This document shows positions 17,423-25,594 of a stretch of 64,000 nt of DNA, one piece after another (position 1 is the first letter of the stretch; every line of letters starts with the position of its first letter). The notes under the pieces are model-generated. The model was given only the letters and a program-made list of their open reading frames with translations, ran no database searches and was not told the origin of the DNA. This stretch comes from Clostridiaceae bacterium. Its GTDB lineage: Bacteria; Bacillota; Clostridia; Acetivibrionales; DULL01. The translations under genes and the position numbers were made by a program. The stretch lies in assembly GCA_012840395.1 (NCBI GenBank), contig DULL01000034.1, positions 40,705-104,704 on the forward strand, read 5' to 3'.

Positions 17423-18124
17423 TTGGGGTACATAGAAGATAGAGTAGAAAGAATAAAAGATGATAATGAGTGCATTGACCTCTTTGTAGAGGAATATAAG
17501 CCATTTATAGCTTCTTGTACACAAAATGCTATAGGTCGGTATGTGAAATTTGGAGAAGATGACGAATTAAGCATTGGACTAAGTGCTTTTGTTGAGGCCA
17601 TAAAATCTTTTAACAAAGAAAAAGGTGCTTTTCTGAGTTTTGCAAATGCGGTTATAAGACGAAGGCTTATCGACTATTACAGAAAAGAGAAAAGGCATGA
17701 AAAGTCTGTTTACCTGAATGATTTAAAGGATGACTCAGGAGAAGAAATTGATCTAACAACTCAGATGTCTATAGAAAAGTATTCCATTGACGAAATTAGT
17801 TATTACAGGAAACTGGAAATTGAGGAACTAAAAAAGGAATTATCTGAATGGGGGATTTCTTTTTTTGATTTGGCCAGGTCTTCCCCTAAACAGGAAAAAA
17901 CCCACAGAATGTGCGAAAAAATAGCCAGATTTATTTTATCATCTCCTGAACTGGTAGATAAGATAAAGAAGAAGAGATATCTACCAATAATGGAAATTGA
18001 AAGTAATTTAAAAATACCCAAAAAAAAAATAGAGAGAGTACGAAAATATTTAATAGCGCTAATAATAATCTTGACAGGGGATTATCAGTACATAAGTGAT
18101 TATATAGACATAGGACGGGATTGA
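17423..18124 (+). CDS. sigI: RNA polymerase sigma factor SigI
   Basis: 233 aa, a sigma-70-family factor of the SigI type. Region 2 contains FGEDDELSIGLSAFVEAIKSF and FLSFANAVIRRRLIDYYRKE; the C-terminal domain with KRYLPIMEIES and IPKKKIERVRKYLIALIIILTG is characteristic of SigI rather than ECF factors. In Bacillus SigI responds to heat; in cellulosome-producing Clostridia several SigI paralogues respond to extracellular polysaccharides through their RsgI anti-sigma factors. The start is TTG 17423 with a GGGGG site about 12 bp upstream, a rather long spacing. rsgI follows 4 bp later, so the pair is co-transcribed and probably autoregulated. Confidence 0.92.
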   Translation: MGYIEDRVERIKDDNECIDLFVEEYKPFIASCTQNAIGRYVKFGEDDELSIGLSAFVEAIKSFNKEKGAFLSFANAVIRRRLIDYYRKEKRHEKSVYLNDLKDDSGEEIDLTTQMSIEKYSIDEISYYRKLEIEELKKELSEWGISFFDLARSSPKQEKTHRMCEKIARFILSSPELVDKIKKKRYLPIMEIESNLKIPKKKIERVRKYLIALIIILTGDYQYISDYIDIGRD

Positions 18125-18128
18125 GGTC

Positions 18129-19709
18129 ATGAAAGCTGTAGTTGTGGAAGTAGAAGAAAGGTATGCAGTTGTTTTAAACCAAAAAGGTGAATTTATAAAA
18201 GTCAGAAATAACGGAAAGTACCAGGTAGGATATGAAGTGGACATACCTGCACAGGTTACTGGTGCCGGTATGTTTGCTAAAATTTATAAAATAGCTGCGG
18301 CGATAGTAATAATGGTAAGCATAAGTACGGGAGCATACTGCTATGCCACTCCATACAGTTATGTAAGCATAGATATTAATCCAAGTATTGAAATCCAGGC
18401 TAATATTTTCGACAGAATAATAAATATTGAGGCTATTAACGATGAAGGGAACCAACTGATTTCCAATAGAGATTACAGGAACAAGAATTTAATAAAGGGT
18501 ATTGAGGAAATACTTCAGGTTGCTAAGACTGAAGGATATATAAACGAAGGTTCTAATAATGCCATCGTATTTGGTGTGGCAGGAAAAAACCAAAGAAGAA
18601 TTGGCAAAATTGAAGAAGAGATTTGCTCTGCAAGCTCAAAGGAGCTTGCCAGAGAAGAGGCTGATGTAGAAATTATAGTAGAAAAGGTTCCCCTGGAAAA
18701 GAGGAAAGAAGCCCAGGAACTTGGCATCTCAACAGCAAAACTTAATTTGATAGAAAAAATGCTTGAGAATGAACAGGCAAATTTAGAGAACCAGGATGTA
18801 TTAGGTATATTAAACGAATCAGATAACTCGAAAAAATCAGAAAGTTCAGATAAATCAAATGATTCAGCTAAGACGAATAATTCAGATAAGCTAAATAGTT
18901 CCGGAGAGAAAGACAGAAAAAATCCTGATAAAGAAACCAAAGTGGAAAATAAAGAAATAAAAGAAAATAAGGATAATATCAGCGAAAGGGTGCTTAAACA
19001 GAGAATTTTAGAATTTATTAATTCACCTATAAATGAAATAATTAAGAAATCTAATGAAATAGCAAACAATAACAATAAAGAAAAGAGCAATAATGGAGAA
19101 AAGAATGTTAATAAGAACAAAGATAATGGCAAGGATAAGGACAAAAACAAAGATAGTGAAAAAGTTAAGGACCAGGTAAAAGAAAAGGAGACAAATAAGA
19201 ACAATATAAAAGATACAATAAAAGATAAAGAGAAAAATGAGAGAGAGAACAAAAACAATAGCAATAAGACAGGTAACAGTAAAAATGAGATAAAATATGA
19301 AGGAGTTCTAAACAGAAACGACATAAAGGAAAGTGAATTTAATCAGAATCTGAAAAATAATAAGAATAATGAAGAAAATAAAAAAGATAATAAGATAAAA
19401 AACAATAGTAGCAATATGAAAAACAGTGACAAAAATAAAAATTATAAGGAAAACAATAAAGAGGACAGCCAAAGCAAAAAGAATGAAAATAAAAATAAGA
19501 ATGAAAATGTGAAAAAGAAAGAAAACATAAAAAAGAGCGAAAACAGAGAAAAAACTGAAAAAGACAGCAATAAAGATTATAGTGAAAATTATAGCAATAG
19601 TAAAAACAATGGCAATAAGAATAACAAAAACAACAAGAACAATAGTAATAAAAGTAATAATAGTAATAAGAATGATAAGAACAGAAAATTACATACAGTA
19701 ATAATATAA
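18129..19709 (+). CDS. rsgI: Anti-sigma-I factor RsgI with Asn/Lys-rich extracellular tail
   Basis: 526 aa. The N-terminal RsgI domain (1-50, KAVVVEVEERYAVVLNQKGE) binds SigI in the cytoplasm. One transmembrane helix follows (about 53-70). The juxtamembrane motif YVSIDINPSIEIQ has the Asn84-Pro85 bond at which RsgI proteins are reported to self-cleave. A conserved extracellular domain extends to about 230. From about 235 to the end the protein is low complexity: almost entirely Lys, Asn, Glu, Asp and Ser. Thermocellum-type RsgI proteins instead carry carbohydrate-binding or hydrolase modules at this place; none is seen here. The reading frame is intact to the stop. No antisense product is assigned. 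Confidence 0.9.
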   Translation: MKAVVVEVEERYAVVLNQKGEFIKVRNNGKYQVGYEVDIPAQVTGAGMFAKIYKIAAAIVIMVSISTGAYCYATPYSYVSIDINPSIEIQANIFDRIINIEAINDEGNQLISNRDYRNKNLIKGIEEILQVAKTEGYINEGSNNAIVFGVAGKNQRRIGKIEEEICSASSKELAREEADVEIIVEKVPLEKRKEAQELGISTAKLNLIEKMLENEQANLENQDVLGILNESDNSKKSESSDKSNDSAKTNNSDKLNSSGEKDRKNPDKETKVENKEIKENKDNISERVLKQRILEFINSPINEIIKKSNEIANNNNKEKSNNGEKNVNKNKDNGKDKDKNKDSEKVKDQVKEKETNKNNIKDTIKDKEKNERENKNNSNKTGNSKNEIKYEGVLNRNDIKESEFNQNLKNNKNNEENKKDNKIKNNSSNMKNSDKNKNYKENNKEDSQSKKNENKNKNENVKKKENIKKSENREKTEKDSNKDYSENYSNSKNNGNKNNKNNKNNSNKSNNSNKNDKNRKLHTVII

Positions 19710-19895
19710 GATTATAAAGAAAAAATGCCGGTATATTACAAAAATATTACAATTTAAAAATACCCCTAATATTTTACCGATGCATTTCGAATATTTATTA
19801 CAAAAAGGAAAAGTAAAAAACTAAATATCTGTCAAACAGCGATAGCTAATAGTGCCCCATATAAGAGAAATGAAAATGCTAACCAGACATTGCTC

Positions 19896-19939
19896 AAAGA
19901 AAAGAATCTGCGGTATTAAATACGCAGATTCTTTTCTTT
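19896..19939 (+). terminator. Terminator of sigI-rsgI
   Basis: A perfect 17-bp stem (19896-19912 with 19923-19939), loop GTATTAAATA. The 3' arm ends in CTTTTCTTT. The rest of the 410-bp gap to spoIIE holds only the promoter region listed next. Confidence 0.85.
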
Positions 19940-20047
19940 ATCGCCCATTCTTTCTATCATTCTTTCTATCCATGAATCTTATCAATAAATTTTAACTAAA
20001 AAAAAGTAAATTTATGTCATAAGGTGCTCAGAATTTAGTAACTAAAA

Positions 20048-20080
20048 GCGACAAACATTTTTTGGAAATTAATTTATAAT
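20048..20080 (+). promoter_or_regulatory. Spo0A-box-like site and -10 element upstream of spoIIE
   Basis: The minus strand at 20048-20056 agrees at 7 of 9 positions with the Spo0A box TTTGTCGAA (the forward bases are GCGACAAAC and neighbours). A perfect TATAAT lies at 20075-20080, and the box covers the expected -35 position. spoIIE in Bacillus is transcribed from a Spo0A-activated sigma-A promoter with just this geometry. The ATG is 40 bp downstream. Confidence 0.55.
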
Positions 20081-20120
20081 AGTTACTGCGCTGTAAAATA
20101 CATGCCTGGGGGTACAAAAG

Positions 20121-22532
20121 ATGAAAATGAACACTTTAGAATACGGAAAAAACAGAAATTTTGAGAGTATCGCAGTTAGTTCTAAAGCAAACAAACGTCT
20201 GAGCTTAAGGATTACAGGAAAGGATTTATTATTAATGATTTCAGCATTTCTAATGGGAAGAACACCAATAGCCGCAGAAGCGTTACCACTTGGGGTTATT
20301 TTTTTTACCTCATCACGCAGGCAGGATATTAATAGATTTTTCCTTGCAATAATGATTTCTATAGGAATGCTTGCAGGGGGAAAAGGCAGACAGGTGTTTA
20401 CTGCGCTTGCAGGTATAATACTTTTCAGCTTCTTTTCATTATTTATTAAGTGGGAAAAATCTAAAAAGGGATATATTTACTCTATTCTTGCATCTGTGAG
20501 TATACTAATTCCTCAAATAATTTATATATATTCACAGGGATTTCTGCTATATGATTTGCTAATGGCTTTATTATGTGGAGTAGCAGCATTTTTTCTTAAT
20601 CATATCTTTAAGAACGCCTTTGATATTATAGAAAATATTAGCAGTAGTAGAATATTTAAGGGTGAAGAAATCATATATGTTGCTATTTTAGGTGTATTAG
20701 TATTTTCAGGATTAAGCGGTATAAAATTATTGGGCTTTTCCTTGGACAATATAATATGCATACTTTTTTTGCTTATGATGTGCTATAAATTTGGCGGTGT
20801 TATCGGTGCAGCAGTTGGACTGGTTTTCGGATTAATAACGGTTATCACTACAGATATTACGCCAATGGCAATAGGTTCATATGCTATTTGCGGGCTACTT
20901 TCTGGTTTGTTTAATAAGATGGGCAAAGTAGGTTCAAGCCTTGGCTTTGTGATAGGAAACACGCTGCTGACAGTCTATTTGAGTGGATCTGCTCATGCAC
21001 TGAGTTTTCTAAAAGATCTTGTAGCAGCAACAGGTTTATTTCTGGTACTTCCTGTTAGATTTATTGAAAATCTGGTTATTCCATTTAAATCTGCATATAC
21101 ATTAAATGAAGGCAGTCTGGGTTATGAAATGCGCATCAGGGAGGCTACTGTGGACAAGCTCAATAAATATGCCAGCGCTTTTAGAGAAATGTCAAAAACT
21201 TTTGATGAAATCTCTGATTTAAAAACTACAATAGATAAGGAAGATTTATCTGCAATGTTTGACAGGGTAGCAGAAAAGGTATGCAAAGATTGCAGCCTTT
21301 GCAGGCACTGTTGGGACAGAAATTTTTACAGTACATACCAAGTTCTCTTTAAGATTATTGATGCCCTGGACAGTAAAGGAAGAATTAGTGAAGAAGATAT
21401 ACCACAATACTTTATTGACCGGTGTGAAAGGATACAGGAATTTGTAGAAGCAGTAAATAATACCTTTGAAATATTTAAGGTTGATCTGGTATGGAAAAAT
21501 AGGATTGGAGAAAGCAGGGGACTTATATCACAGCAATTGTTTGGCCTTTCCAGAATCATTGAAAATTTATCCTCTGAAATTGCTTCAGACATTCATTTTA
21601 AAAAGGATTTGGAAGAAGCCATTGCTAAAGGATTGAAGAATAGTGGAATAGTAAAGACCTGCATTGTAAATGTATTTGAAAGCAAAGGAGGCAGATACAA
21701 TGTAGTTATATCACACAAAGGTTGTGCAGGAAAAAGGTTATGCACGACTTCAATCATCAGGCAGGTTGAGAGAATTACAGGCAGAAGGATGGCTAAAGAA
21801 AGTGAAAATTGTAAATACAATCATAAGAATGGATATTGTAATCTCAAATTGGTTGAGGAAGAGCCCTTTGGAGTTATAACAGCAGTAGCAAGGGCACCTA
21901 AAGCAGGTTTTACAATATCAGGAGATAACTATGCTTTCTTGAATAACGGCGAGGGCAAATATTTTGTGGCACTAAGTGATGGAATGGGAACAGGTCATAA
22001 GGCACATCTTCAGAGCAAGGCAACGGTGAATCTACTTGAACAGTTTATTGAATCTGGTTTTGACAAGGATATATCTGTAAGGCTGATAAATTCTCTATTG
22101 TTATTGAAATCAGGAGATGATTCTTTTGCGACTATAGATTTATCTGTTATTGACCTTTATAGCGGGAATGTAGAATTTGTAAAAGTTGGAGCAGTACCTA
22201 CATTTATTAAGAAAGGAACAAAAGTTGAGATTGTAAGGTCAGCATCCCTTCCTGCTGGAATACTAAGCAATATTGAATATGAATTAATCCATAAAAACAT
22301 GGATGATGGTGATATCCTTATAATGATGACTGACGGGGTATATGATTCTTTTAAAGATGATGATAATGACAATGATAACATATTGATTGGGTATATTCAG
22401 TCTTTAAACAGTATTAATCCACAGGAAATTGCAGATAGTATTCTTGATCAGGCATATTACAGGAGTGGGGGTACTCCTGATGATGACATGCTGGTGGTTT
22501 CAGCCAAAGTATGGAAAAAGGCAGTCAGATGA
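20121..22532 (+). CDS. spoIIE: Stage II sporulation protein E, membrane-bound PP2C phosphatase
   Basis: 803 aa. SpoIIE dephosphorylates SpoIIAA to release sigma-F in the forespore and takes part in polar septation. About ten transmembrane helices fill residues 35-330. A cytoplasmic linker carries a Cys cluster CKDCSLCRHC near 387-396. The C-terminal PPM/PP2C domain starts near 590, with LSDGMGTG (about 617-624) and MMTDGVYDSF supplying the metal-binding Asp residues. Length and order match the family. The GGGGG ribosome site precedes ATG 20121. A Spo0A-like box lies upstream. Confidence 0.96.
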   Translation: MKMNTLEYGKNRNFESIAVSSKANKRLSLRITGKDLLLMISAFLMGRTPIAAEALPLGVIFFTSSRRQDINRFFLAIMISIGMLAGGKGRQVFTALAGIILFSFFSLFIKWEKSKKGYIYSILASVSILIPQIIYIYSQGFLLYDLLMALLCGVAAFFLNHIFKNAFDIIENISSSRIFKGEEIIYVAILGVLVFSGLSGIKLLGFSLDNIICILFLLMMCYKFGGVIGAAVGLVFGLITVITTDITPMAIGSYAICGLLSGLFNKMGKVGSSLGFVIGNTLLTVYLSGSAHALSFLKDLVAATGLFLVLPVRFIENLVIPFKSAYTLNEGSLGYEMRIREATVDKLNKYASAFREMSKTFDEISDLKTTIDKEDLSAMFDRVAEKVCKDCSLCRHCWDRNFYSTYQVLFKIIDALDSKGRISEEDIPQYFIDRCERIQEFVEAVNNTFEIFKVDLVWKNRIGESRGLISQQLFGLSRIIENLSSEIASDIHFKKDLEEAIAKGLKNSGIVKTCIVNVFESKGGRYNVVISHKGCAGKRLCTTSIIRQVERITGRRMAKESENCKYNHKNGYCNLKLVEEEPFGVITAVARAPKAGFTISGDNYAFLNNGEGKYFVALSDGMGTGHKAHLQSKATVNLLEQFIESGFDKDISVRLINSLLLLKSGDDSFATIDLSVIDLYSGNVEFVKVGAVPTFIKKGTKVEIVRSASLPAGILSNIEYELIHKNMDDGDILIMMTDGVYDSFKDDDNDNDNILIGYIQSLNSINPQEIADSILDQAYYRSGGTPDDDMLVVSAKVWKKAVR

Positions 22533-22619
22533 AATAATATAACTTTTTTAATGATGCATAGTATATCATATTTTATCACAAACTATCTATGAGCTTACAA
22601 GTTTTACATGGAGGGCTTT

Positions 22620-22967
22620 ATGGTAAGTAGTGGTACAAAGAGAGTAGTTGTAATTAAGGAGATACCTTCAAATATAATTGAAGAGGCAATTTTTATTCTC
22701 AAAAATGATACAATGACTATACCTGATAAAAGTAAGGGTAGAACGGATTCTAATATAAATAAGATCCGGGAAGATTTTTTGTTCAAGGAAGCAGAGCTTA
22801 TTATTAATAACTACATAAAAGAATGTAAGCTTTTAAAGGAACGTTACTCTGAAAAGGATAAAGATTTAAGTATTATTAAGAATAAGTTTTATACAGGAGT
22901 AGCTATCAATCTTGCTCTTATTGGCAGCCTTGCCCTTTTTGTATTCCTACTTCTTCAAATAATTTAG
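22620..22967 (+). CDS. Small membrane-anchored protein of unknown function
   Basis: About 115 aa. The N-terminal 85 residues are soluble, charged and helical (KRVVVIKEIPSNIIEEAIFIL). A single transmembrane helix closes the protein (GVAINLALIGSLALFVFLLLQII), so it is probably tail-anchored with the bulk in the cytoplasm. GGAGGG lies 5 bp from ATG 22620, which is preferred to the in-frame ATG at 22608 that overlaps the ribosome site. The phrase VVVIKEIPSNIIEEAI recalls small proteins found near spoIIE in other Clostridia. No function can be assigned. Confidence 0.65.
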   Translation: MVSSGTKRVVVIKEIPSNIIEEAIFILKNDTMTIPDKSKGRTDSNINKIREDFLFKEAELIINNYIKECKLLKERYSEKDKDLSIIKNKFYTGVAINLALIGSLALFVFLLLQII

Positions 22968-23147
22968 CAGCCTTCTCTTAGGGTTATTTTTTTTTGAGAA
23001 CATGATATTACATCTCGGGTGAAAAGTACATGTGAATTTATTCATGATTTTTTTATAATTCATGATATAATAAATAACTATAAAGCAGTATAATTTGAAA
23101 GCAGCATTATTTATTACGATATTTGCAGGAACGGAGAAGGATATGCT

Positions 23148-23765
23148 ATGGAAAAGTTGCTGAATATTTTATTACTGCCTAAAGAATTATACAAAAAACT
23201 AACAGATAACAAATTTTCCCTTATAATGGGAATAGCAATAGTGGGACTTATAGATATGTTTTTGCCTGATGTGACAGGAACTTATACTAAATACTTCGTA
23301 GAGAAACCTGATAATGTTCTGCTCAGAAACATTGTGTTTTTTGTAGTACTGGTAGCACTAATAGGTTTTGTAGATGTGCTGGTTATTTCTTTGCCTTTGC
23401 GGGATATTTTTAAATTTTTTAAAAAAGAGTTTAATACTGAAAACAATAATTCAGTAATAAGAATAATGAAGATATATATTATATCTCATTTCATAATTAT
23501 TCCTGTTAATATAGTGCTGTACTACACTGTCTTCAGAAATTTAAATGAATTAAGCAGTCCGGGTTTATTATTATTTGCGGTCCTGTATAGCTATATAATT
23601 ATTTTTTGGTCTACTGCTATTATGTACAGAGGAATTAATGCAATATATAATTTTCAGCCTTTATTTAAGAGGTTGGTATTTTCGGTAGTACTTTTATGGG
23701 GATTTATTTGGAGTACTGTTCTCGACTATATAATTGGAATAGTGGAGCAATTACTTTTAGTTTAA
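23148..23765 (+). CDS. Polytopic membrane protein, Yip1-like
   Basis: 205 aa with about five hydrophobic segments and few charged loops. The amphipathic opening LLNILLLPKELYKKLTDNK, then alternating membrane spans, resembles the Yip1/YIP1-like domain proteins of Clostridia, a family without a defined bacterial role. The assignment rests on topology, not motif, and is tentative. The ATG at 23148 has a weak AAGGAT site. tRNA-Arg follows 73 bp downstream. Confidence 0.55.
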   Translation: MEKLLNILLLPKELYKKLTDNKFSLIMGIAIVGLIDMFLPDVTGTYTKYFVEKPDNVLLRNIVFFVVLVALIGFVDVLVISLPLRDIFKFFKKEFNTENNNSVIRIMKIYIISHFIIIPVNIVLYYTVFRNLNELSSPGLLLFAVLYSYIIIFWSTAIMYRGINAIYNFQPLFKRLVFSVVLLWGFIWSTVLDYIIGIVEQLLLV

Positions 23766-23838
23766 TACTATTTTCTTTTTTCATAAAAGGATGTATAATA
23801 CAATAGAAATAATGAAGCTAAAGATGTAAAAATTTTCT

Positions 23839-23913
23839 GTCCCGGTAGTCTAATGGATAAGACGGTGGATTCCGGATCCACTGATGCGGGTTCGATTCCT
23901 GCCCGGGGCACCA
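23839..23913 (+). tRNA. tRNA-Arg (anticodon CCG)
   Basis: Acceptor arm GTCCCGG pairs with CCGGGGC (one T-G pair), discriminator A, and CCA is encoded at 23911-23913. Anticodon stem GTGGA/TCCAC encloses TTCCGGA, so the anticodon is CCG, reading CGG. The T arm has GGTTCGATTCC. It stands alone. Confidence 0.95.
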
Positions 23914-23989
23914 TGTTTATTTAGCCATACATATTTATTTAGCCTCAAAATAAAAGCACAGTTTTATTGCATCATGTTTAGTTTTTAGG

Positions 23990-24958
23990 ATGACTATGTA
24001 TATAGGGAATGTAAAACTTGACAACAATATTTTCCTTGCACCTATGGCGGGCGTGACTGATATGCCCTTTAGGATACTATGTAAGGAAAATGGTTGCGGC
24101 TTGGTTTATACTGAAATGGTCAGTGCAAAGGGAATGCACTATAATGATTTACGTTCAAATCAGCTGGCACAGATTTCTGATGGTGAAAAGCCGGCAAGCG
24201 TGCAAATATTTGGATCAGATCCGGATATAATGTCTTCAATAGCTGAAAAACTGAATTGTTCTGACGCTTCAATAATTGACATTAATATGGGGTGTCCCAC
24301 ACCTAAAATAACAAAAAACGGGGAAGGCTGCGCATTAATGCTTAAACCTCAGCTAGTAGCAGAAATAGTAAAAAAGGTTTCAAAAGCCTCAGTTAAGCCT
24401 GTTACTATAAAAATAAGAAAGGGATGGGATGAAAATAATATCAATGCGGTTGAAATAGCAAAGATTGCAGAAGAGAATGGAGCTGCAGCAATTGCTGTCC
24501 ACGGGAGGACAAGAGAACAATTTTACAGCGGAAAGGCTGACTGGGAAATAATCCGTAAAGTCAAGGAAGAGGTATCAATCCCTGTAATTGGGAATGGTGA
24601 TATATTTACGCCTGAAGATGCAGAGAGAATGTTGAAAGAAACAGGTTGCGACGGAGTTATGGTAGGAAGAGGGGCCCAGGGAAATCCGTGGATTTTCAGA
24701 AGGATAATACATTACCTGAAAACAGGAGAGTTACTGCCAAGTCCGTCCCCGGAAGAGAAACTTAATACTATTTTAAGGCATTTAAAAATGCTGGTGGATT
24801 TAAAAGGAGAATATATAGGAACATGCGAGATGCGAAAACATATTGCATGGTACATTAAAGGAATGCAGAATTCAGCGAAAATAAAGGAAAAAGTTTTCAG
24901 ACTAAATTCCAAAGATGCAATTATTGAATTATTAAGAGAATATTTTGCTTCATTTTAA
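23990..24958 (+). CDS. dusB: tRNA-dihydrouridine synthase (DusB-like)
   Basis: 322 aa, an FMN-dependent TIM-barrel enzyme that reduces uridines in tRNA D loops. LAPMAGVTDMPFR opens the barrel. The motif DINMGCPTPKITKNGEG contains the active-site Cys. AVHGRTREQFYSGKADW binds substrate, and DGVMVGRGAQGNPWIF binds FMN phosphate. Length and motifs point to DusB, the type most common in Firmicutes. The ribosome site (TTAGG) is weak. A thioesterase gene follows 21 bp later in the same direction. Confidence 0.93.
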   Translation: MTMYIGNVKLDNNIFLAPMAGVTDMPFRILCKENGCGLVYTEMVSAKGMHYNDLRSNQLAQISDGEKPASVQIFGSDPDIMSSIAEKLNCSDASIIDINMGCPTPKITKNGEGCALMLKPQLVAEIVKKVSKASVKPVTIKIRKGWDENNINAVEIAKIAEENGAAAIAVHGRTREQFYSGKADWEIIRKVKEEVSIPVIGNGDIFTPEDAERMLKETGCDGVMVGRGAQGNPWIFRRIIHYLKTGELLPSPSPEEKLNTILRHLKMLVDLKGEYIGTCEMRKHIAWYIKGMQNSAKIKEKVFRLNSKDAIIELLREYFASF

Positions 24959-24979
24959 AAAGATTATAGGGAGGATCAT

Positions 24980-25477
24980 ATGGAGAATTCATTAATAAAC
25001 TCCAATAAATTACCTGGCAAAACCCCAAGTGAGTCACAGGTGGAAATGACAGAGCTTGTCCTGCCCAATGACACAAACCTTCTTGGAAACCTGCTTGGCG
25101 GAAGACTTATGCACTGGATCGACATAGCAGGAGCTGCCGCTGCCTCCAGGCACTCAAACGGAGTTGTAGCTACAGTGGCTCTTGACAGCCTGGACTTTAG
25201 GCATCCTGCGCGAATGGGAGAACTGGTAATACTGAAAGCAAAGCTGACCTGGGTTGGCAGGACTTCAATGGAAGTAATGGTTAAGGCCTTTTCAGAAAAT
25301 ATAAAAACCGGCAAAATAATATTAACCAACAAGGCATATATTACTTTTGTAGCTTTAGATGATGAGGGAAGACCAAGGCCGGTGCCGTCTCTTATACTTG
25401 AAACAGAGGAAGAGAAGAAAGAGTTCCAGGAAGCTGAAAAAAGAAGATGTGAACGCTTAAAAAGAAAAAATCAGTAA
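24980..25477 (+). CDS. Acyl-CoA thioesterase (hotdog fold, BACH/YciA type)
   Basis: 165 aa. It begins with TELVLPNDTNLLGNLLGGRLMHWID, the acyl-CoA hydrolase signature in which the Asn and Asp flank the active site of this hotdog family. AFVALDDEGRP-like phrases (FVALDDEGRPRPVPSL) close the domain. A charged tail of about 25 residues follows. The enzyme hydrolyses acyl-CoA to free acid and CoA; chain-length preference cannot be read. It is preceded by GGGAGG and followed by a terminator. Confidence 0.9.
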   Translation: MENSLINSNKLPGKTPSESQVEMTELVLPNDTNLLGNLLGGRLMHWIDIAGAAAASRHSNGVVATVALDSLDFRHPARMGELVILKAKLTWVGRTSMEVMVKAFSENIKTGKIILTNKAYITFVALDDEGRPRPVPSLILETEEEKKEFQEAEKRRCERLKRKNQ

Positions 25478-25487
25478 TAAATTATAT

Positions 25488-25520
25488 AAATATCCCTACT
25501 TTGAGGGGTATTTATTTTTT
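25488..25520 (+). terminator. Terminator after dusB-thioesterase
   Basis: AAATATCCCT pairs with AGGGGTATTT (10 bp, one wobble, 6-nt loop), followed by ATTTTTT. Confidence 0.75.
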
Positions 25521-25594
25521 CGGAAGTAATAAGTCAAGCTTTCTGAAAATAGTATTATTAAGGATTATTTTTGATACTATTCTCAGGAGCTGCC

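Noticed and set aside
18515..19324. 269-codon minus-strand ORF rich in Leu, Phe and Ser
   Set aside because: It is the exact antisense of the low-complexity Lys/Asn/Glu tail of RsgI, which makes long open antisense frames by composition alone.
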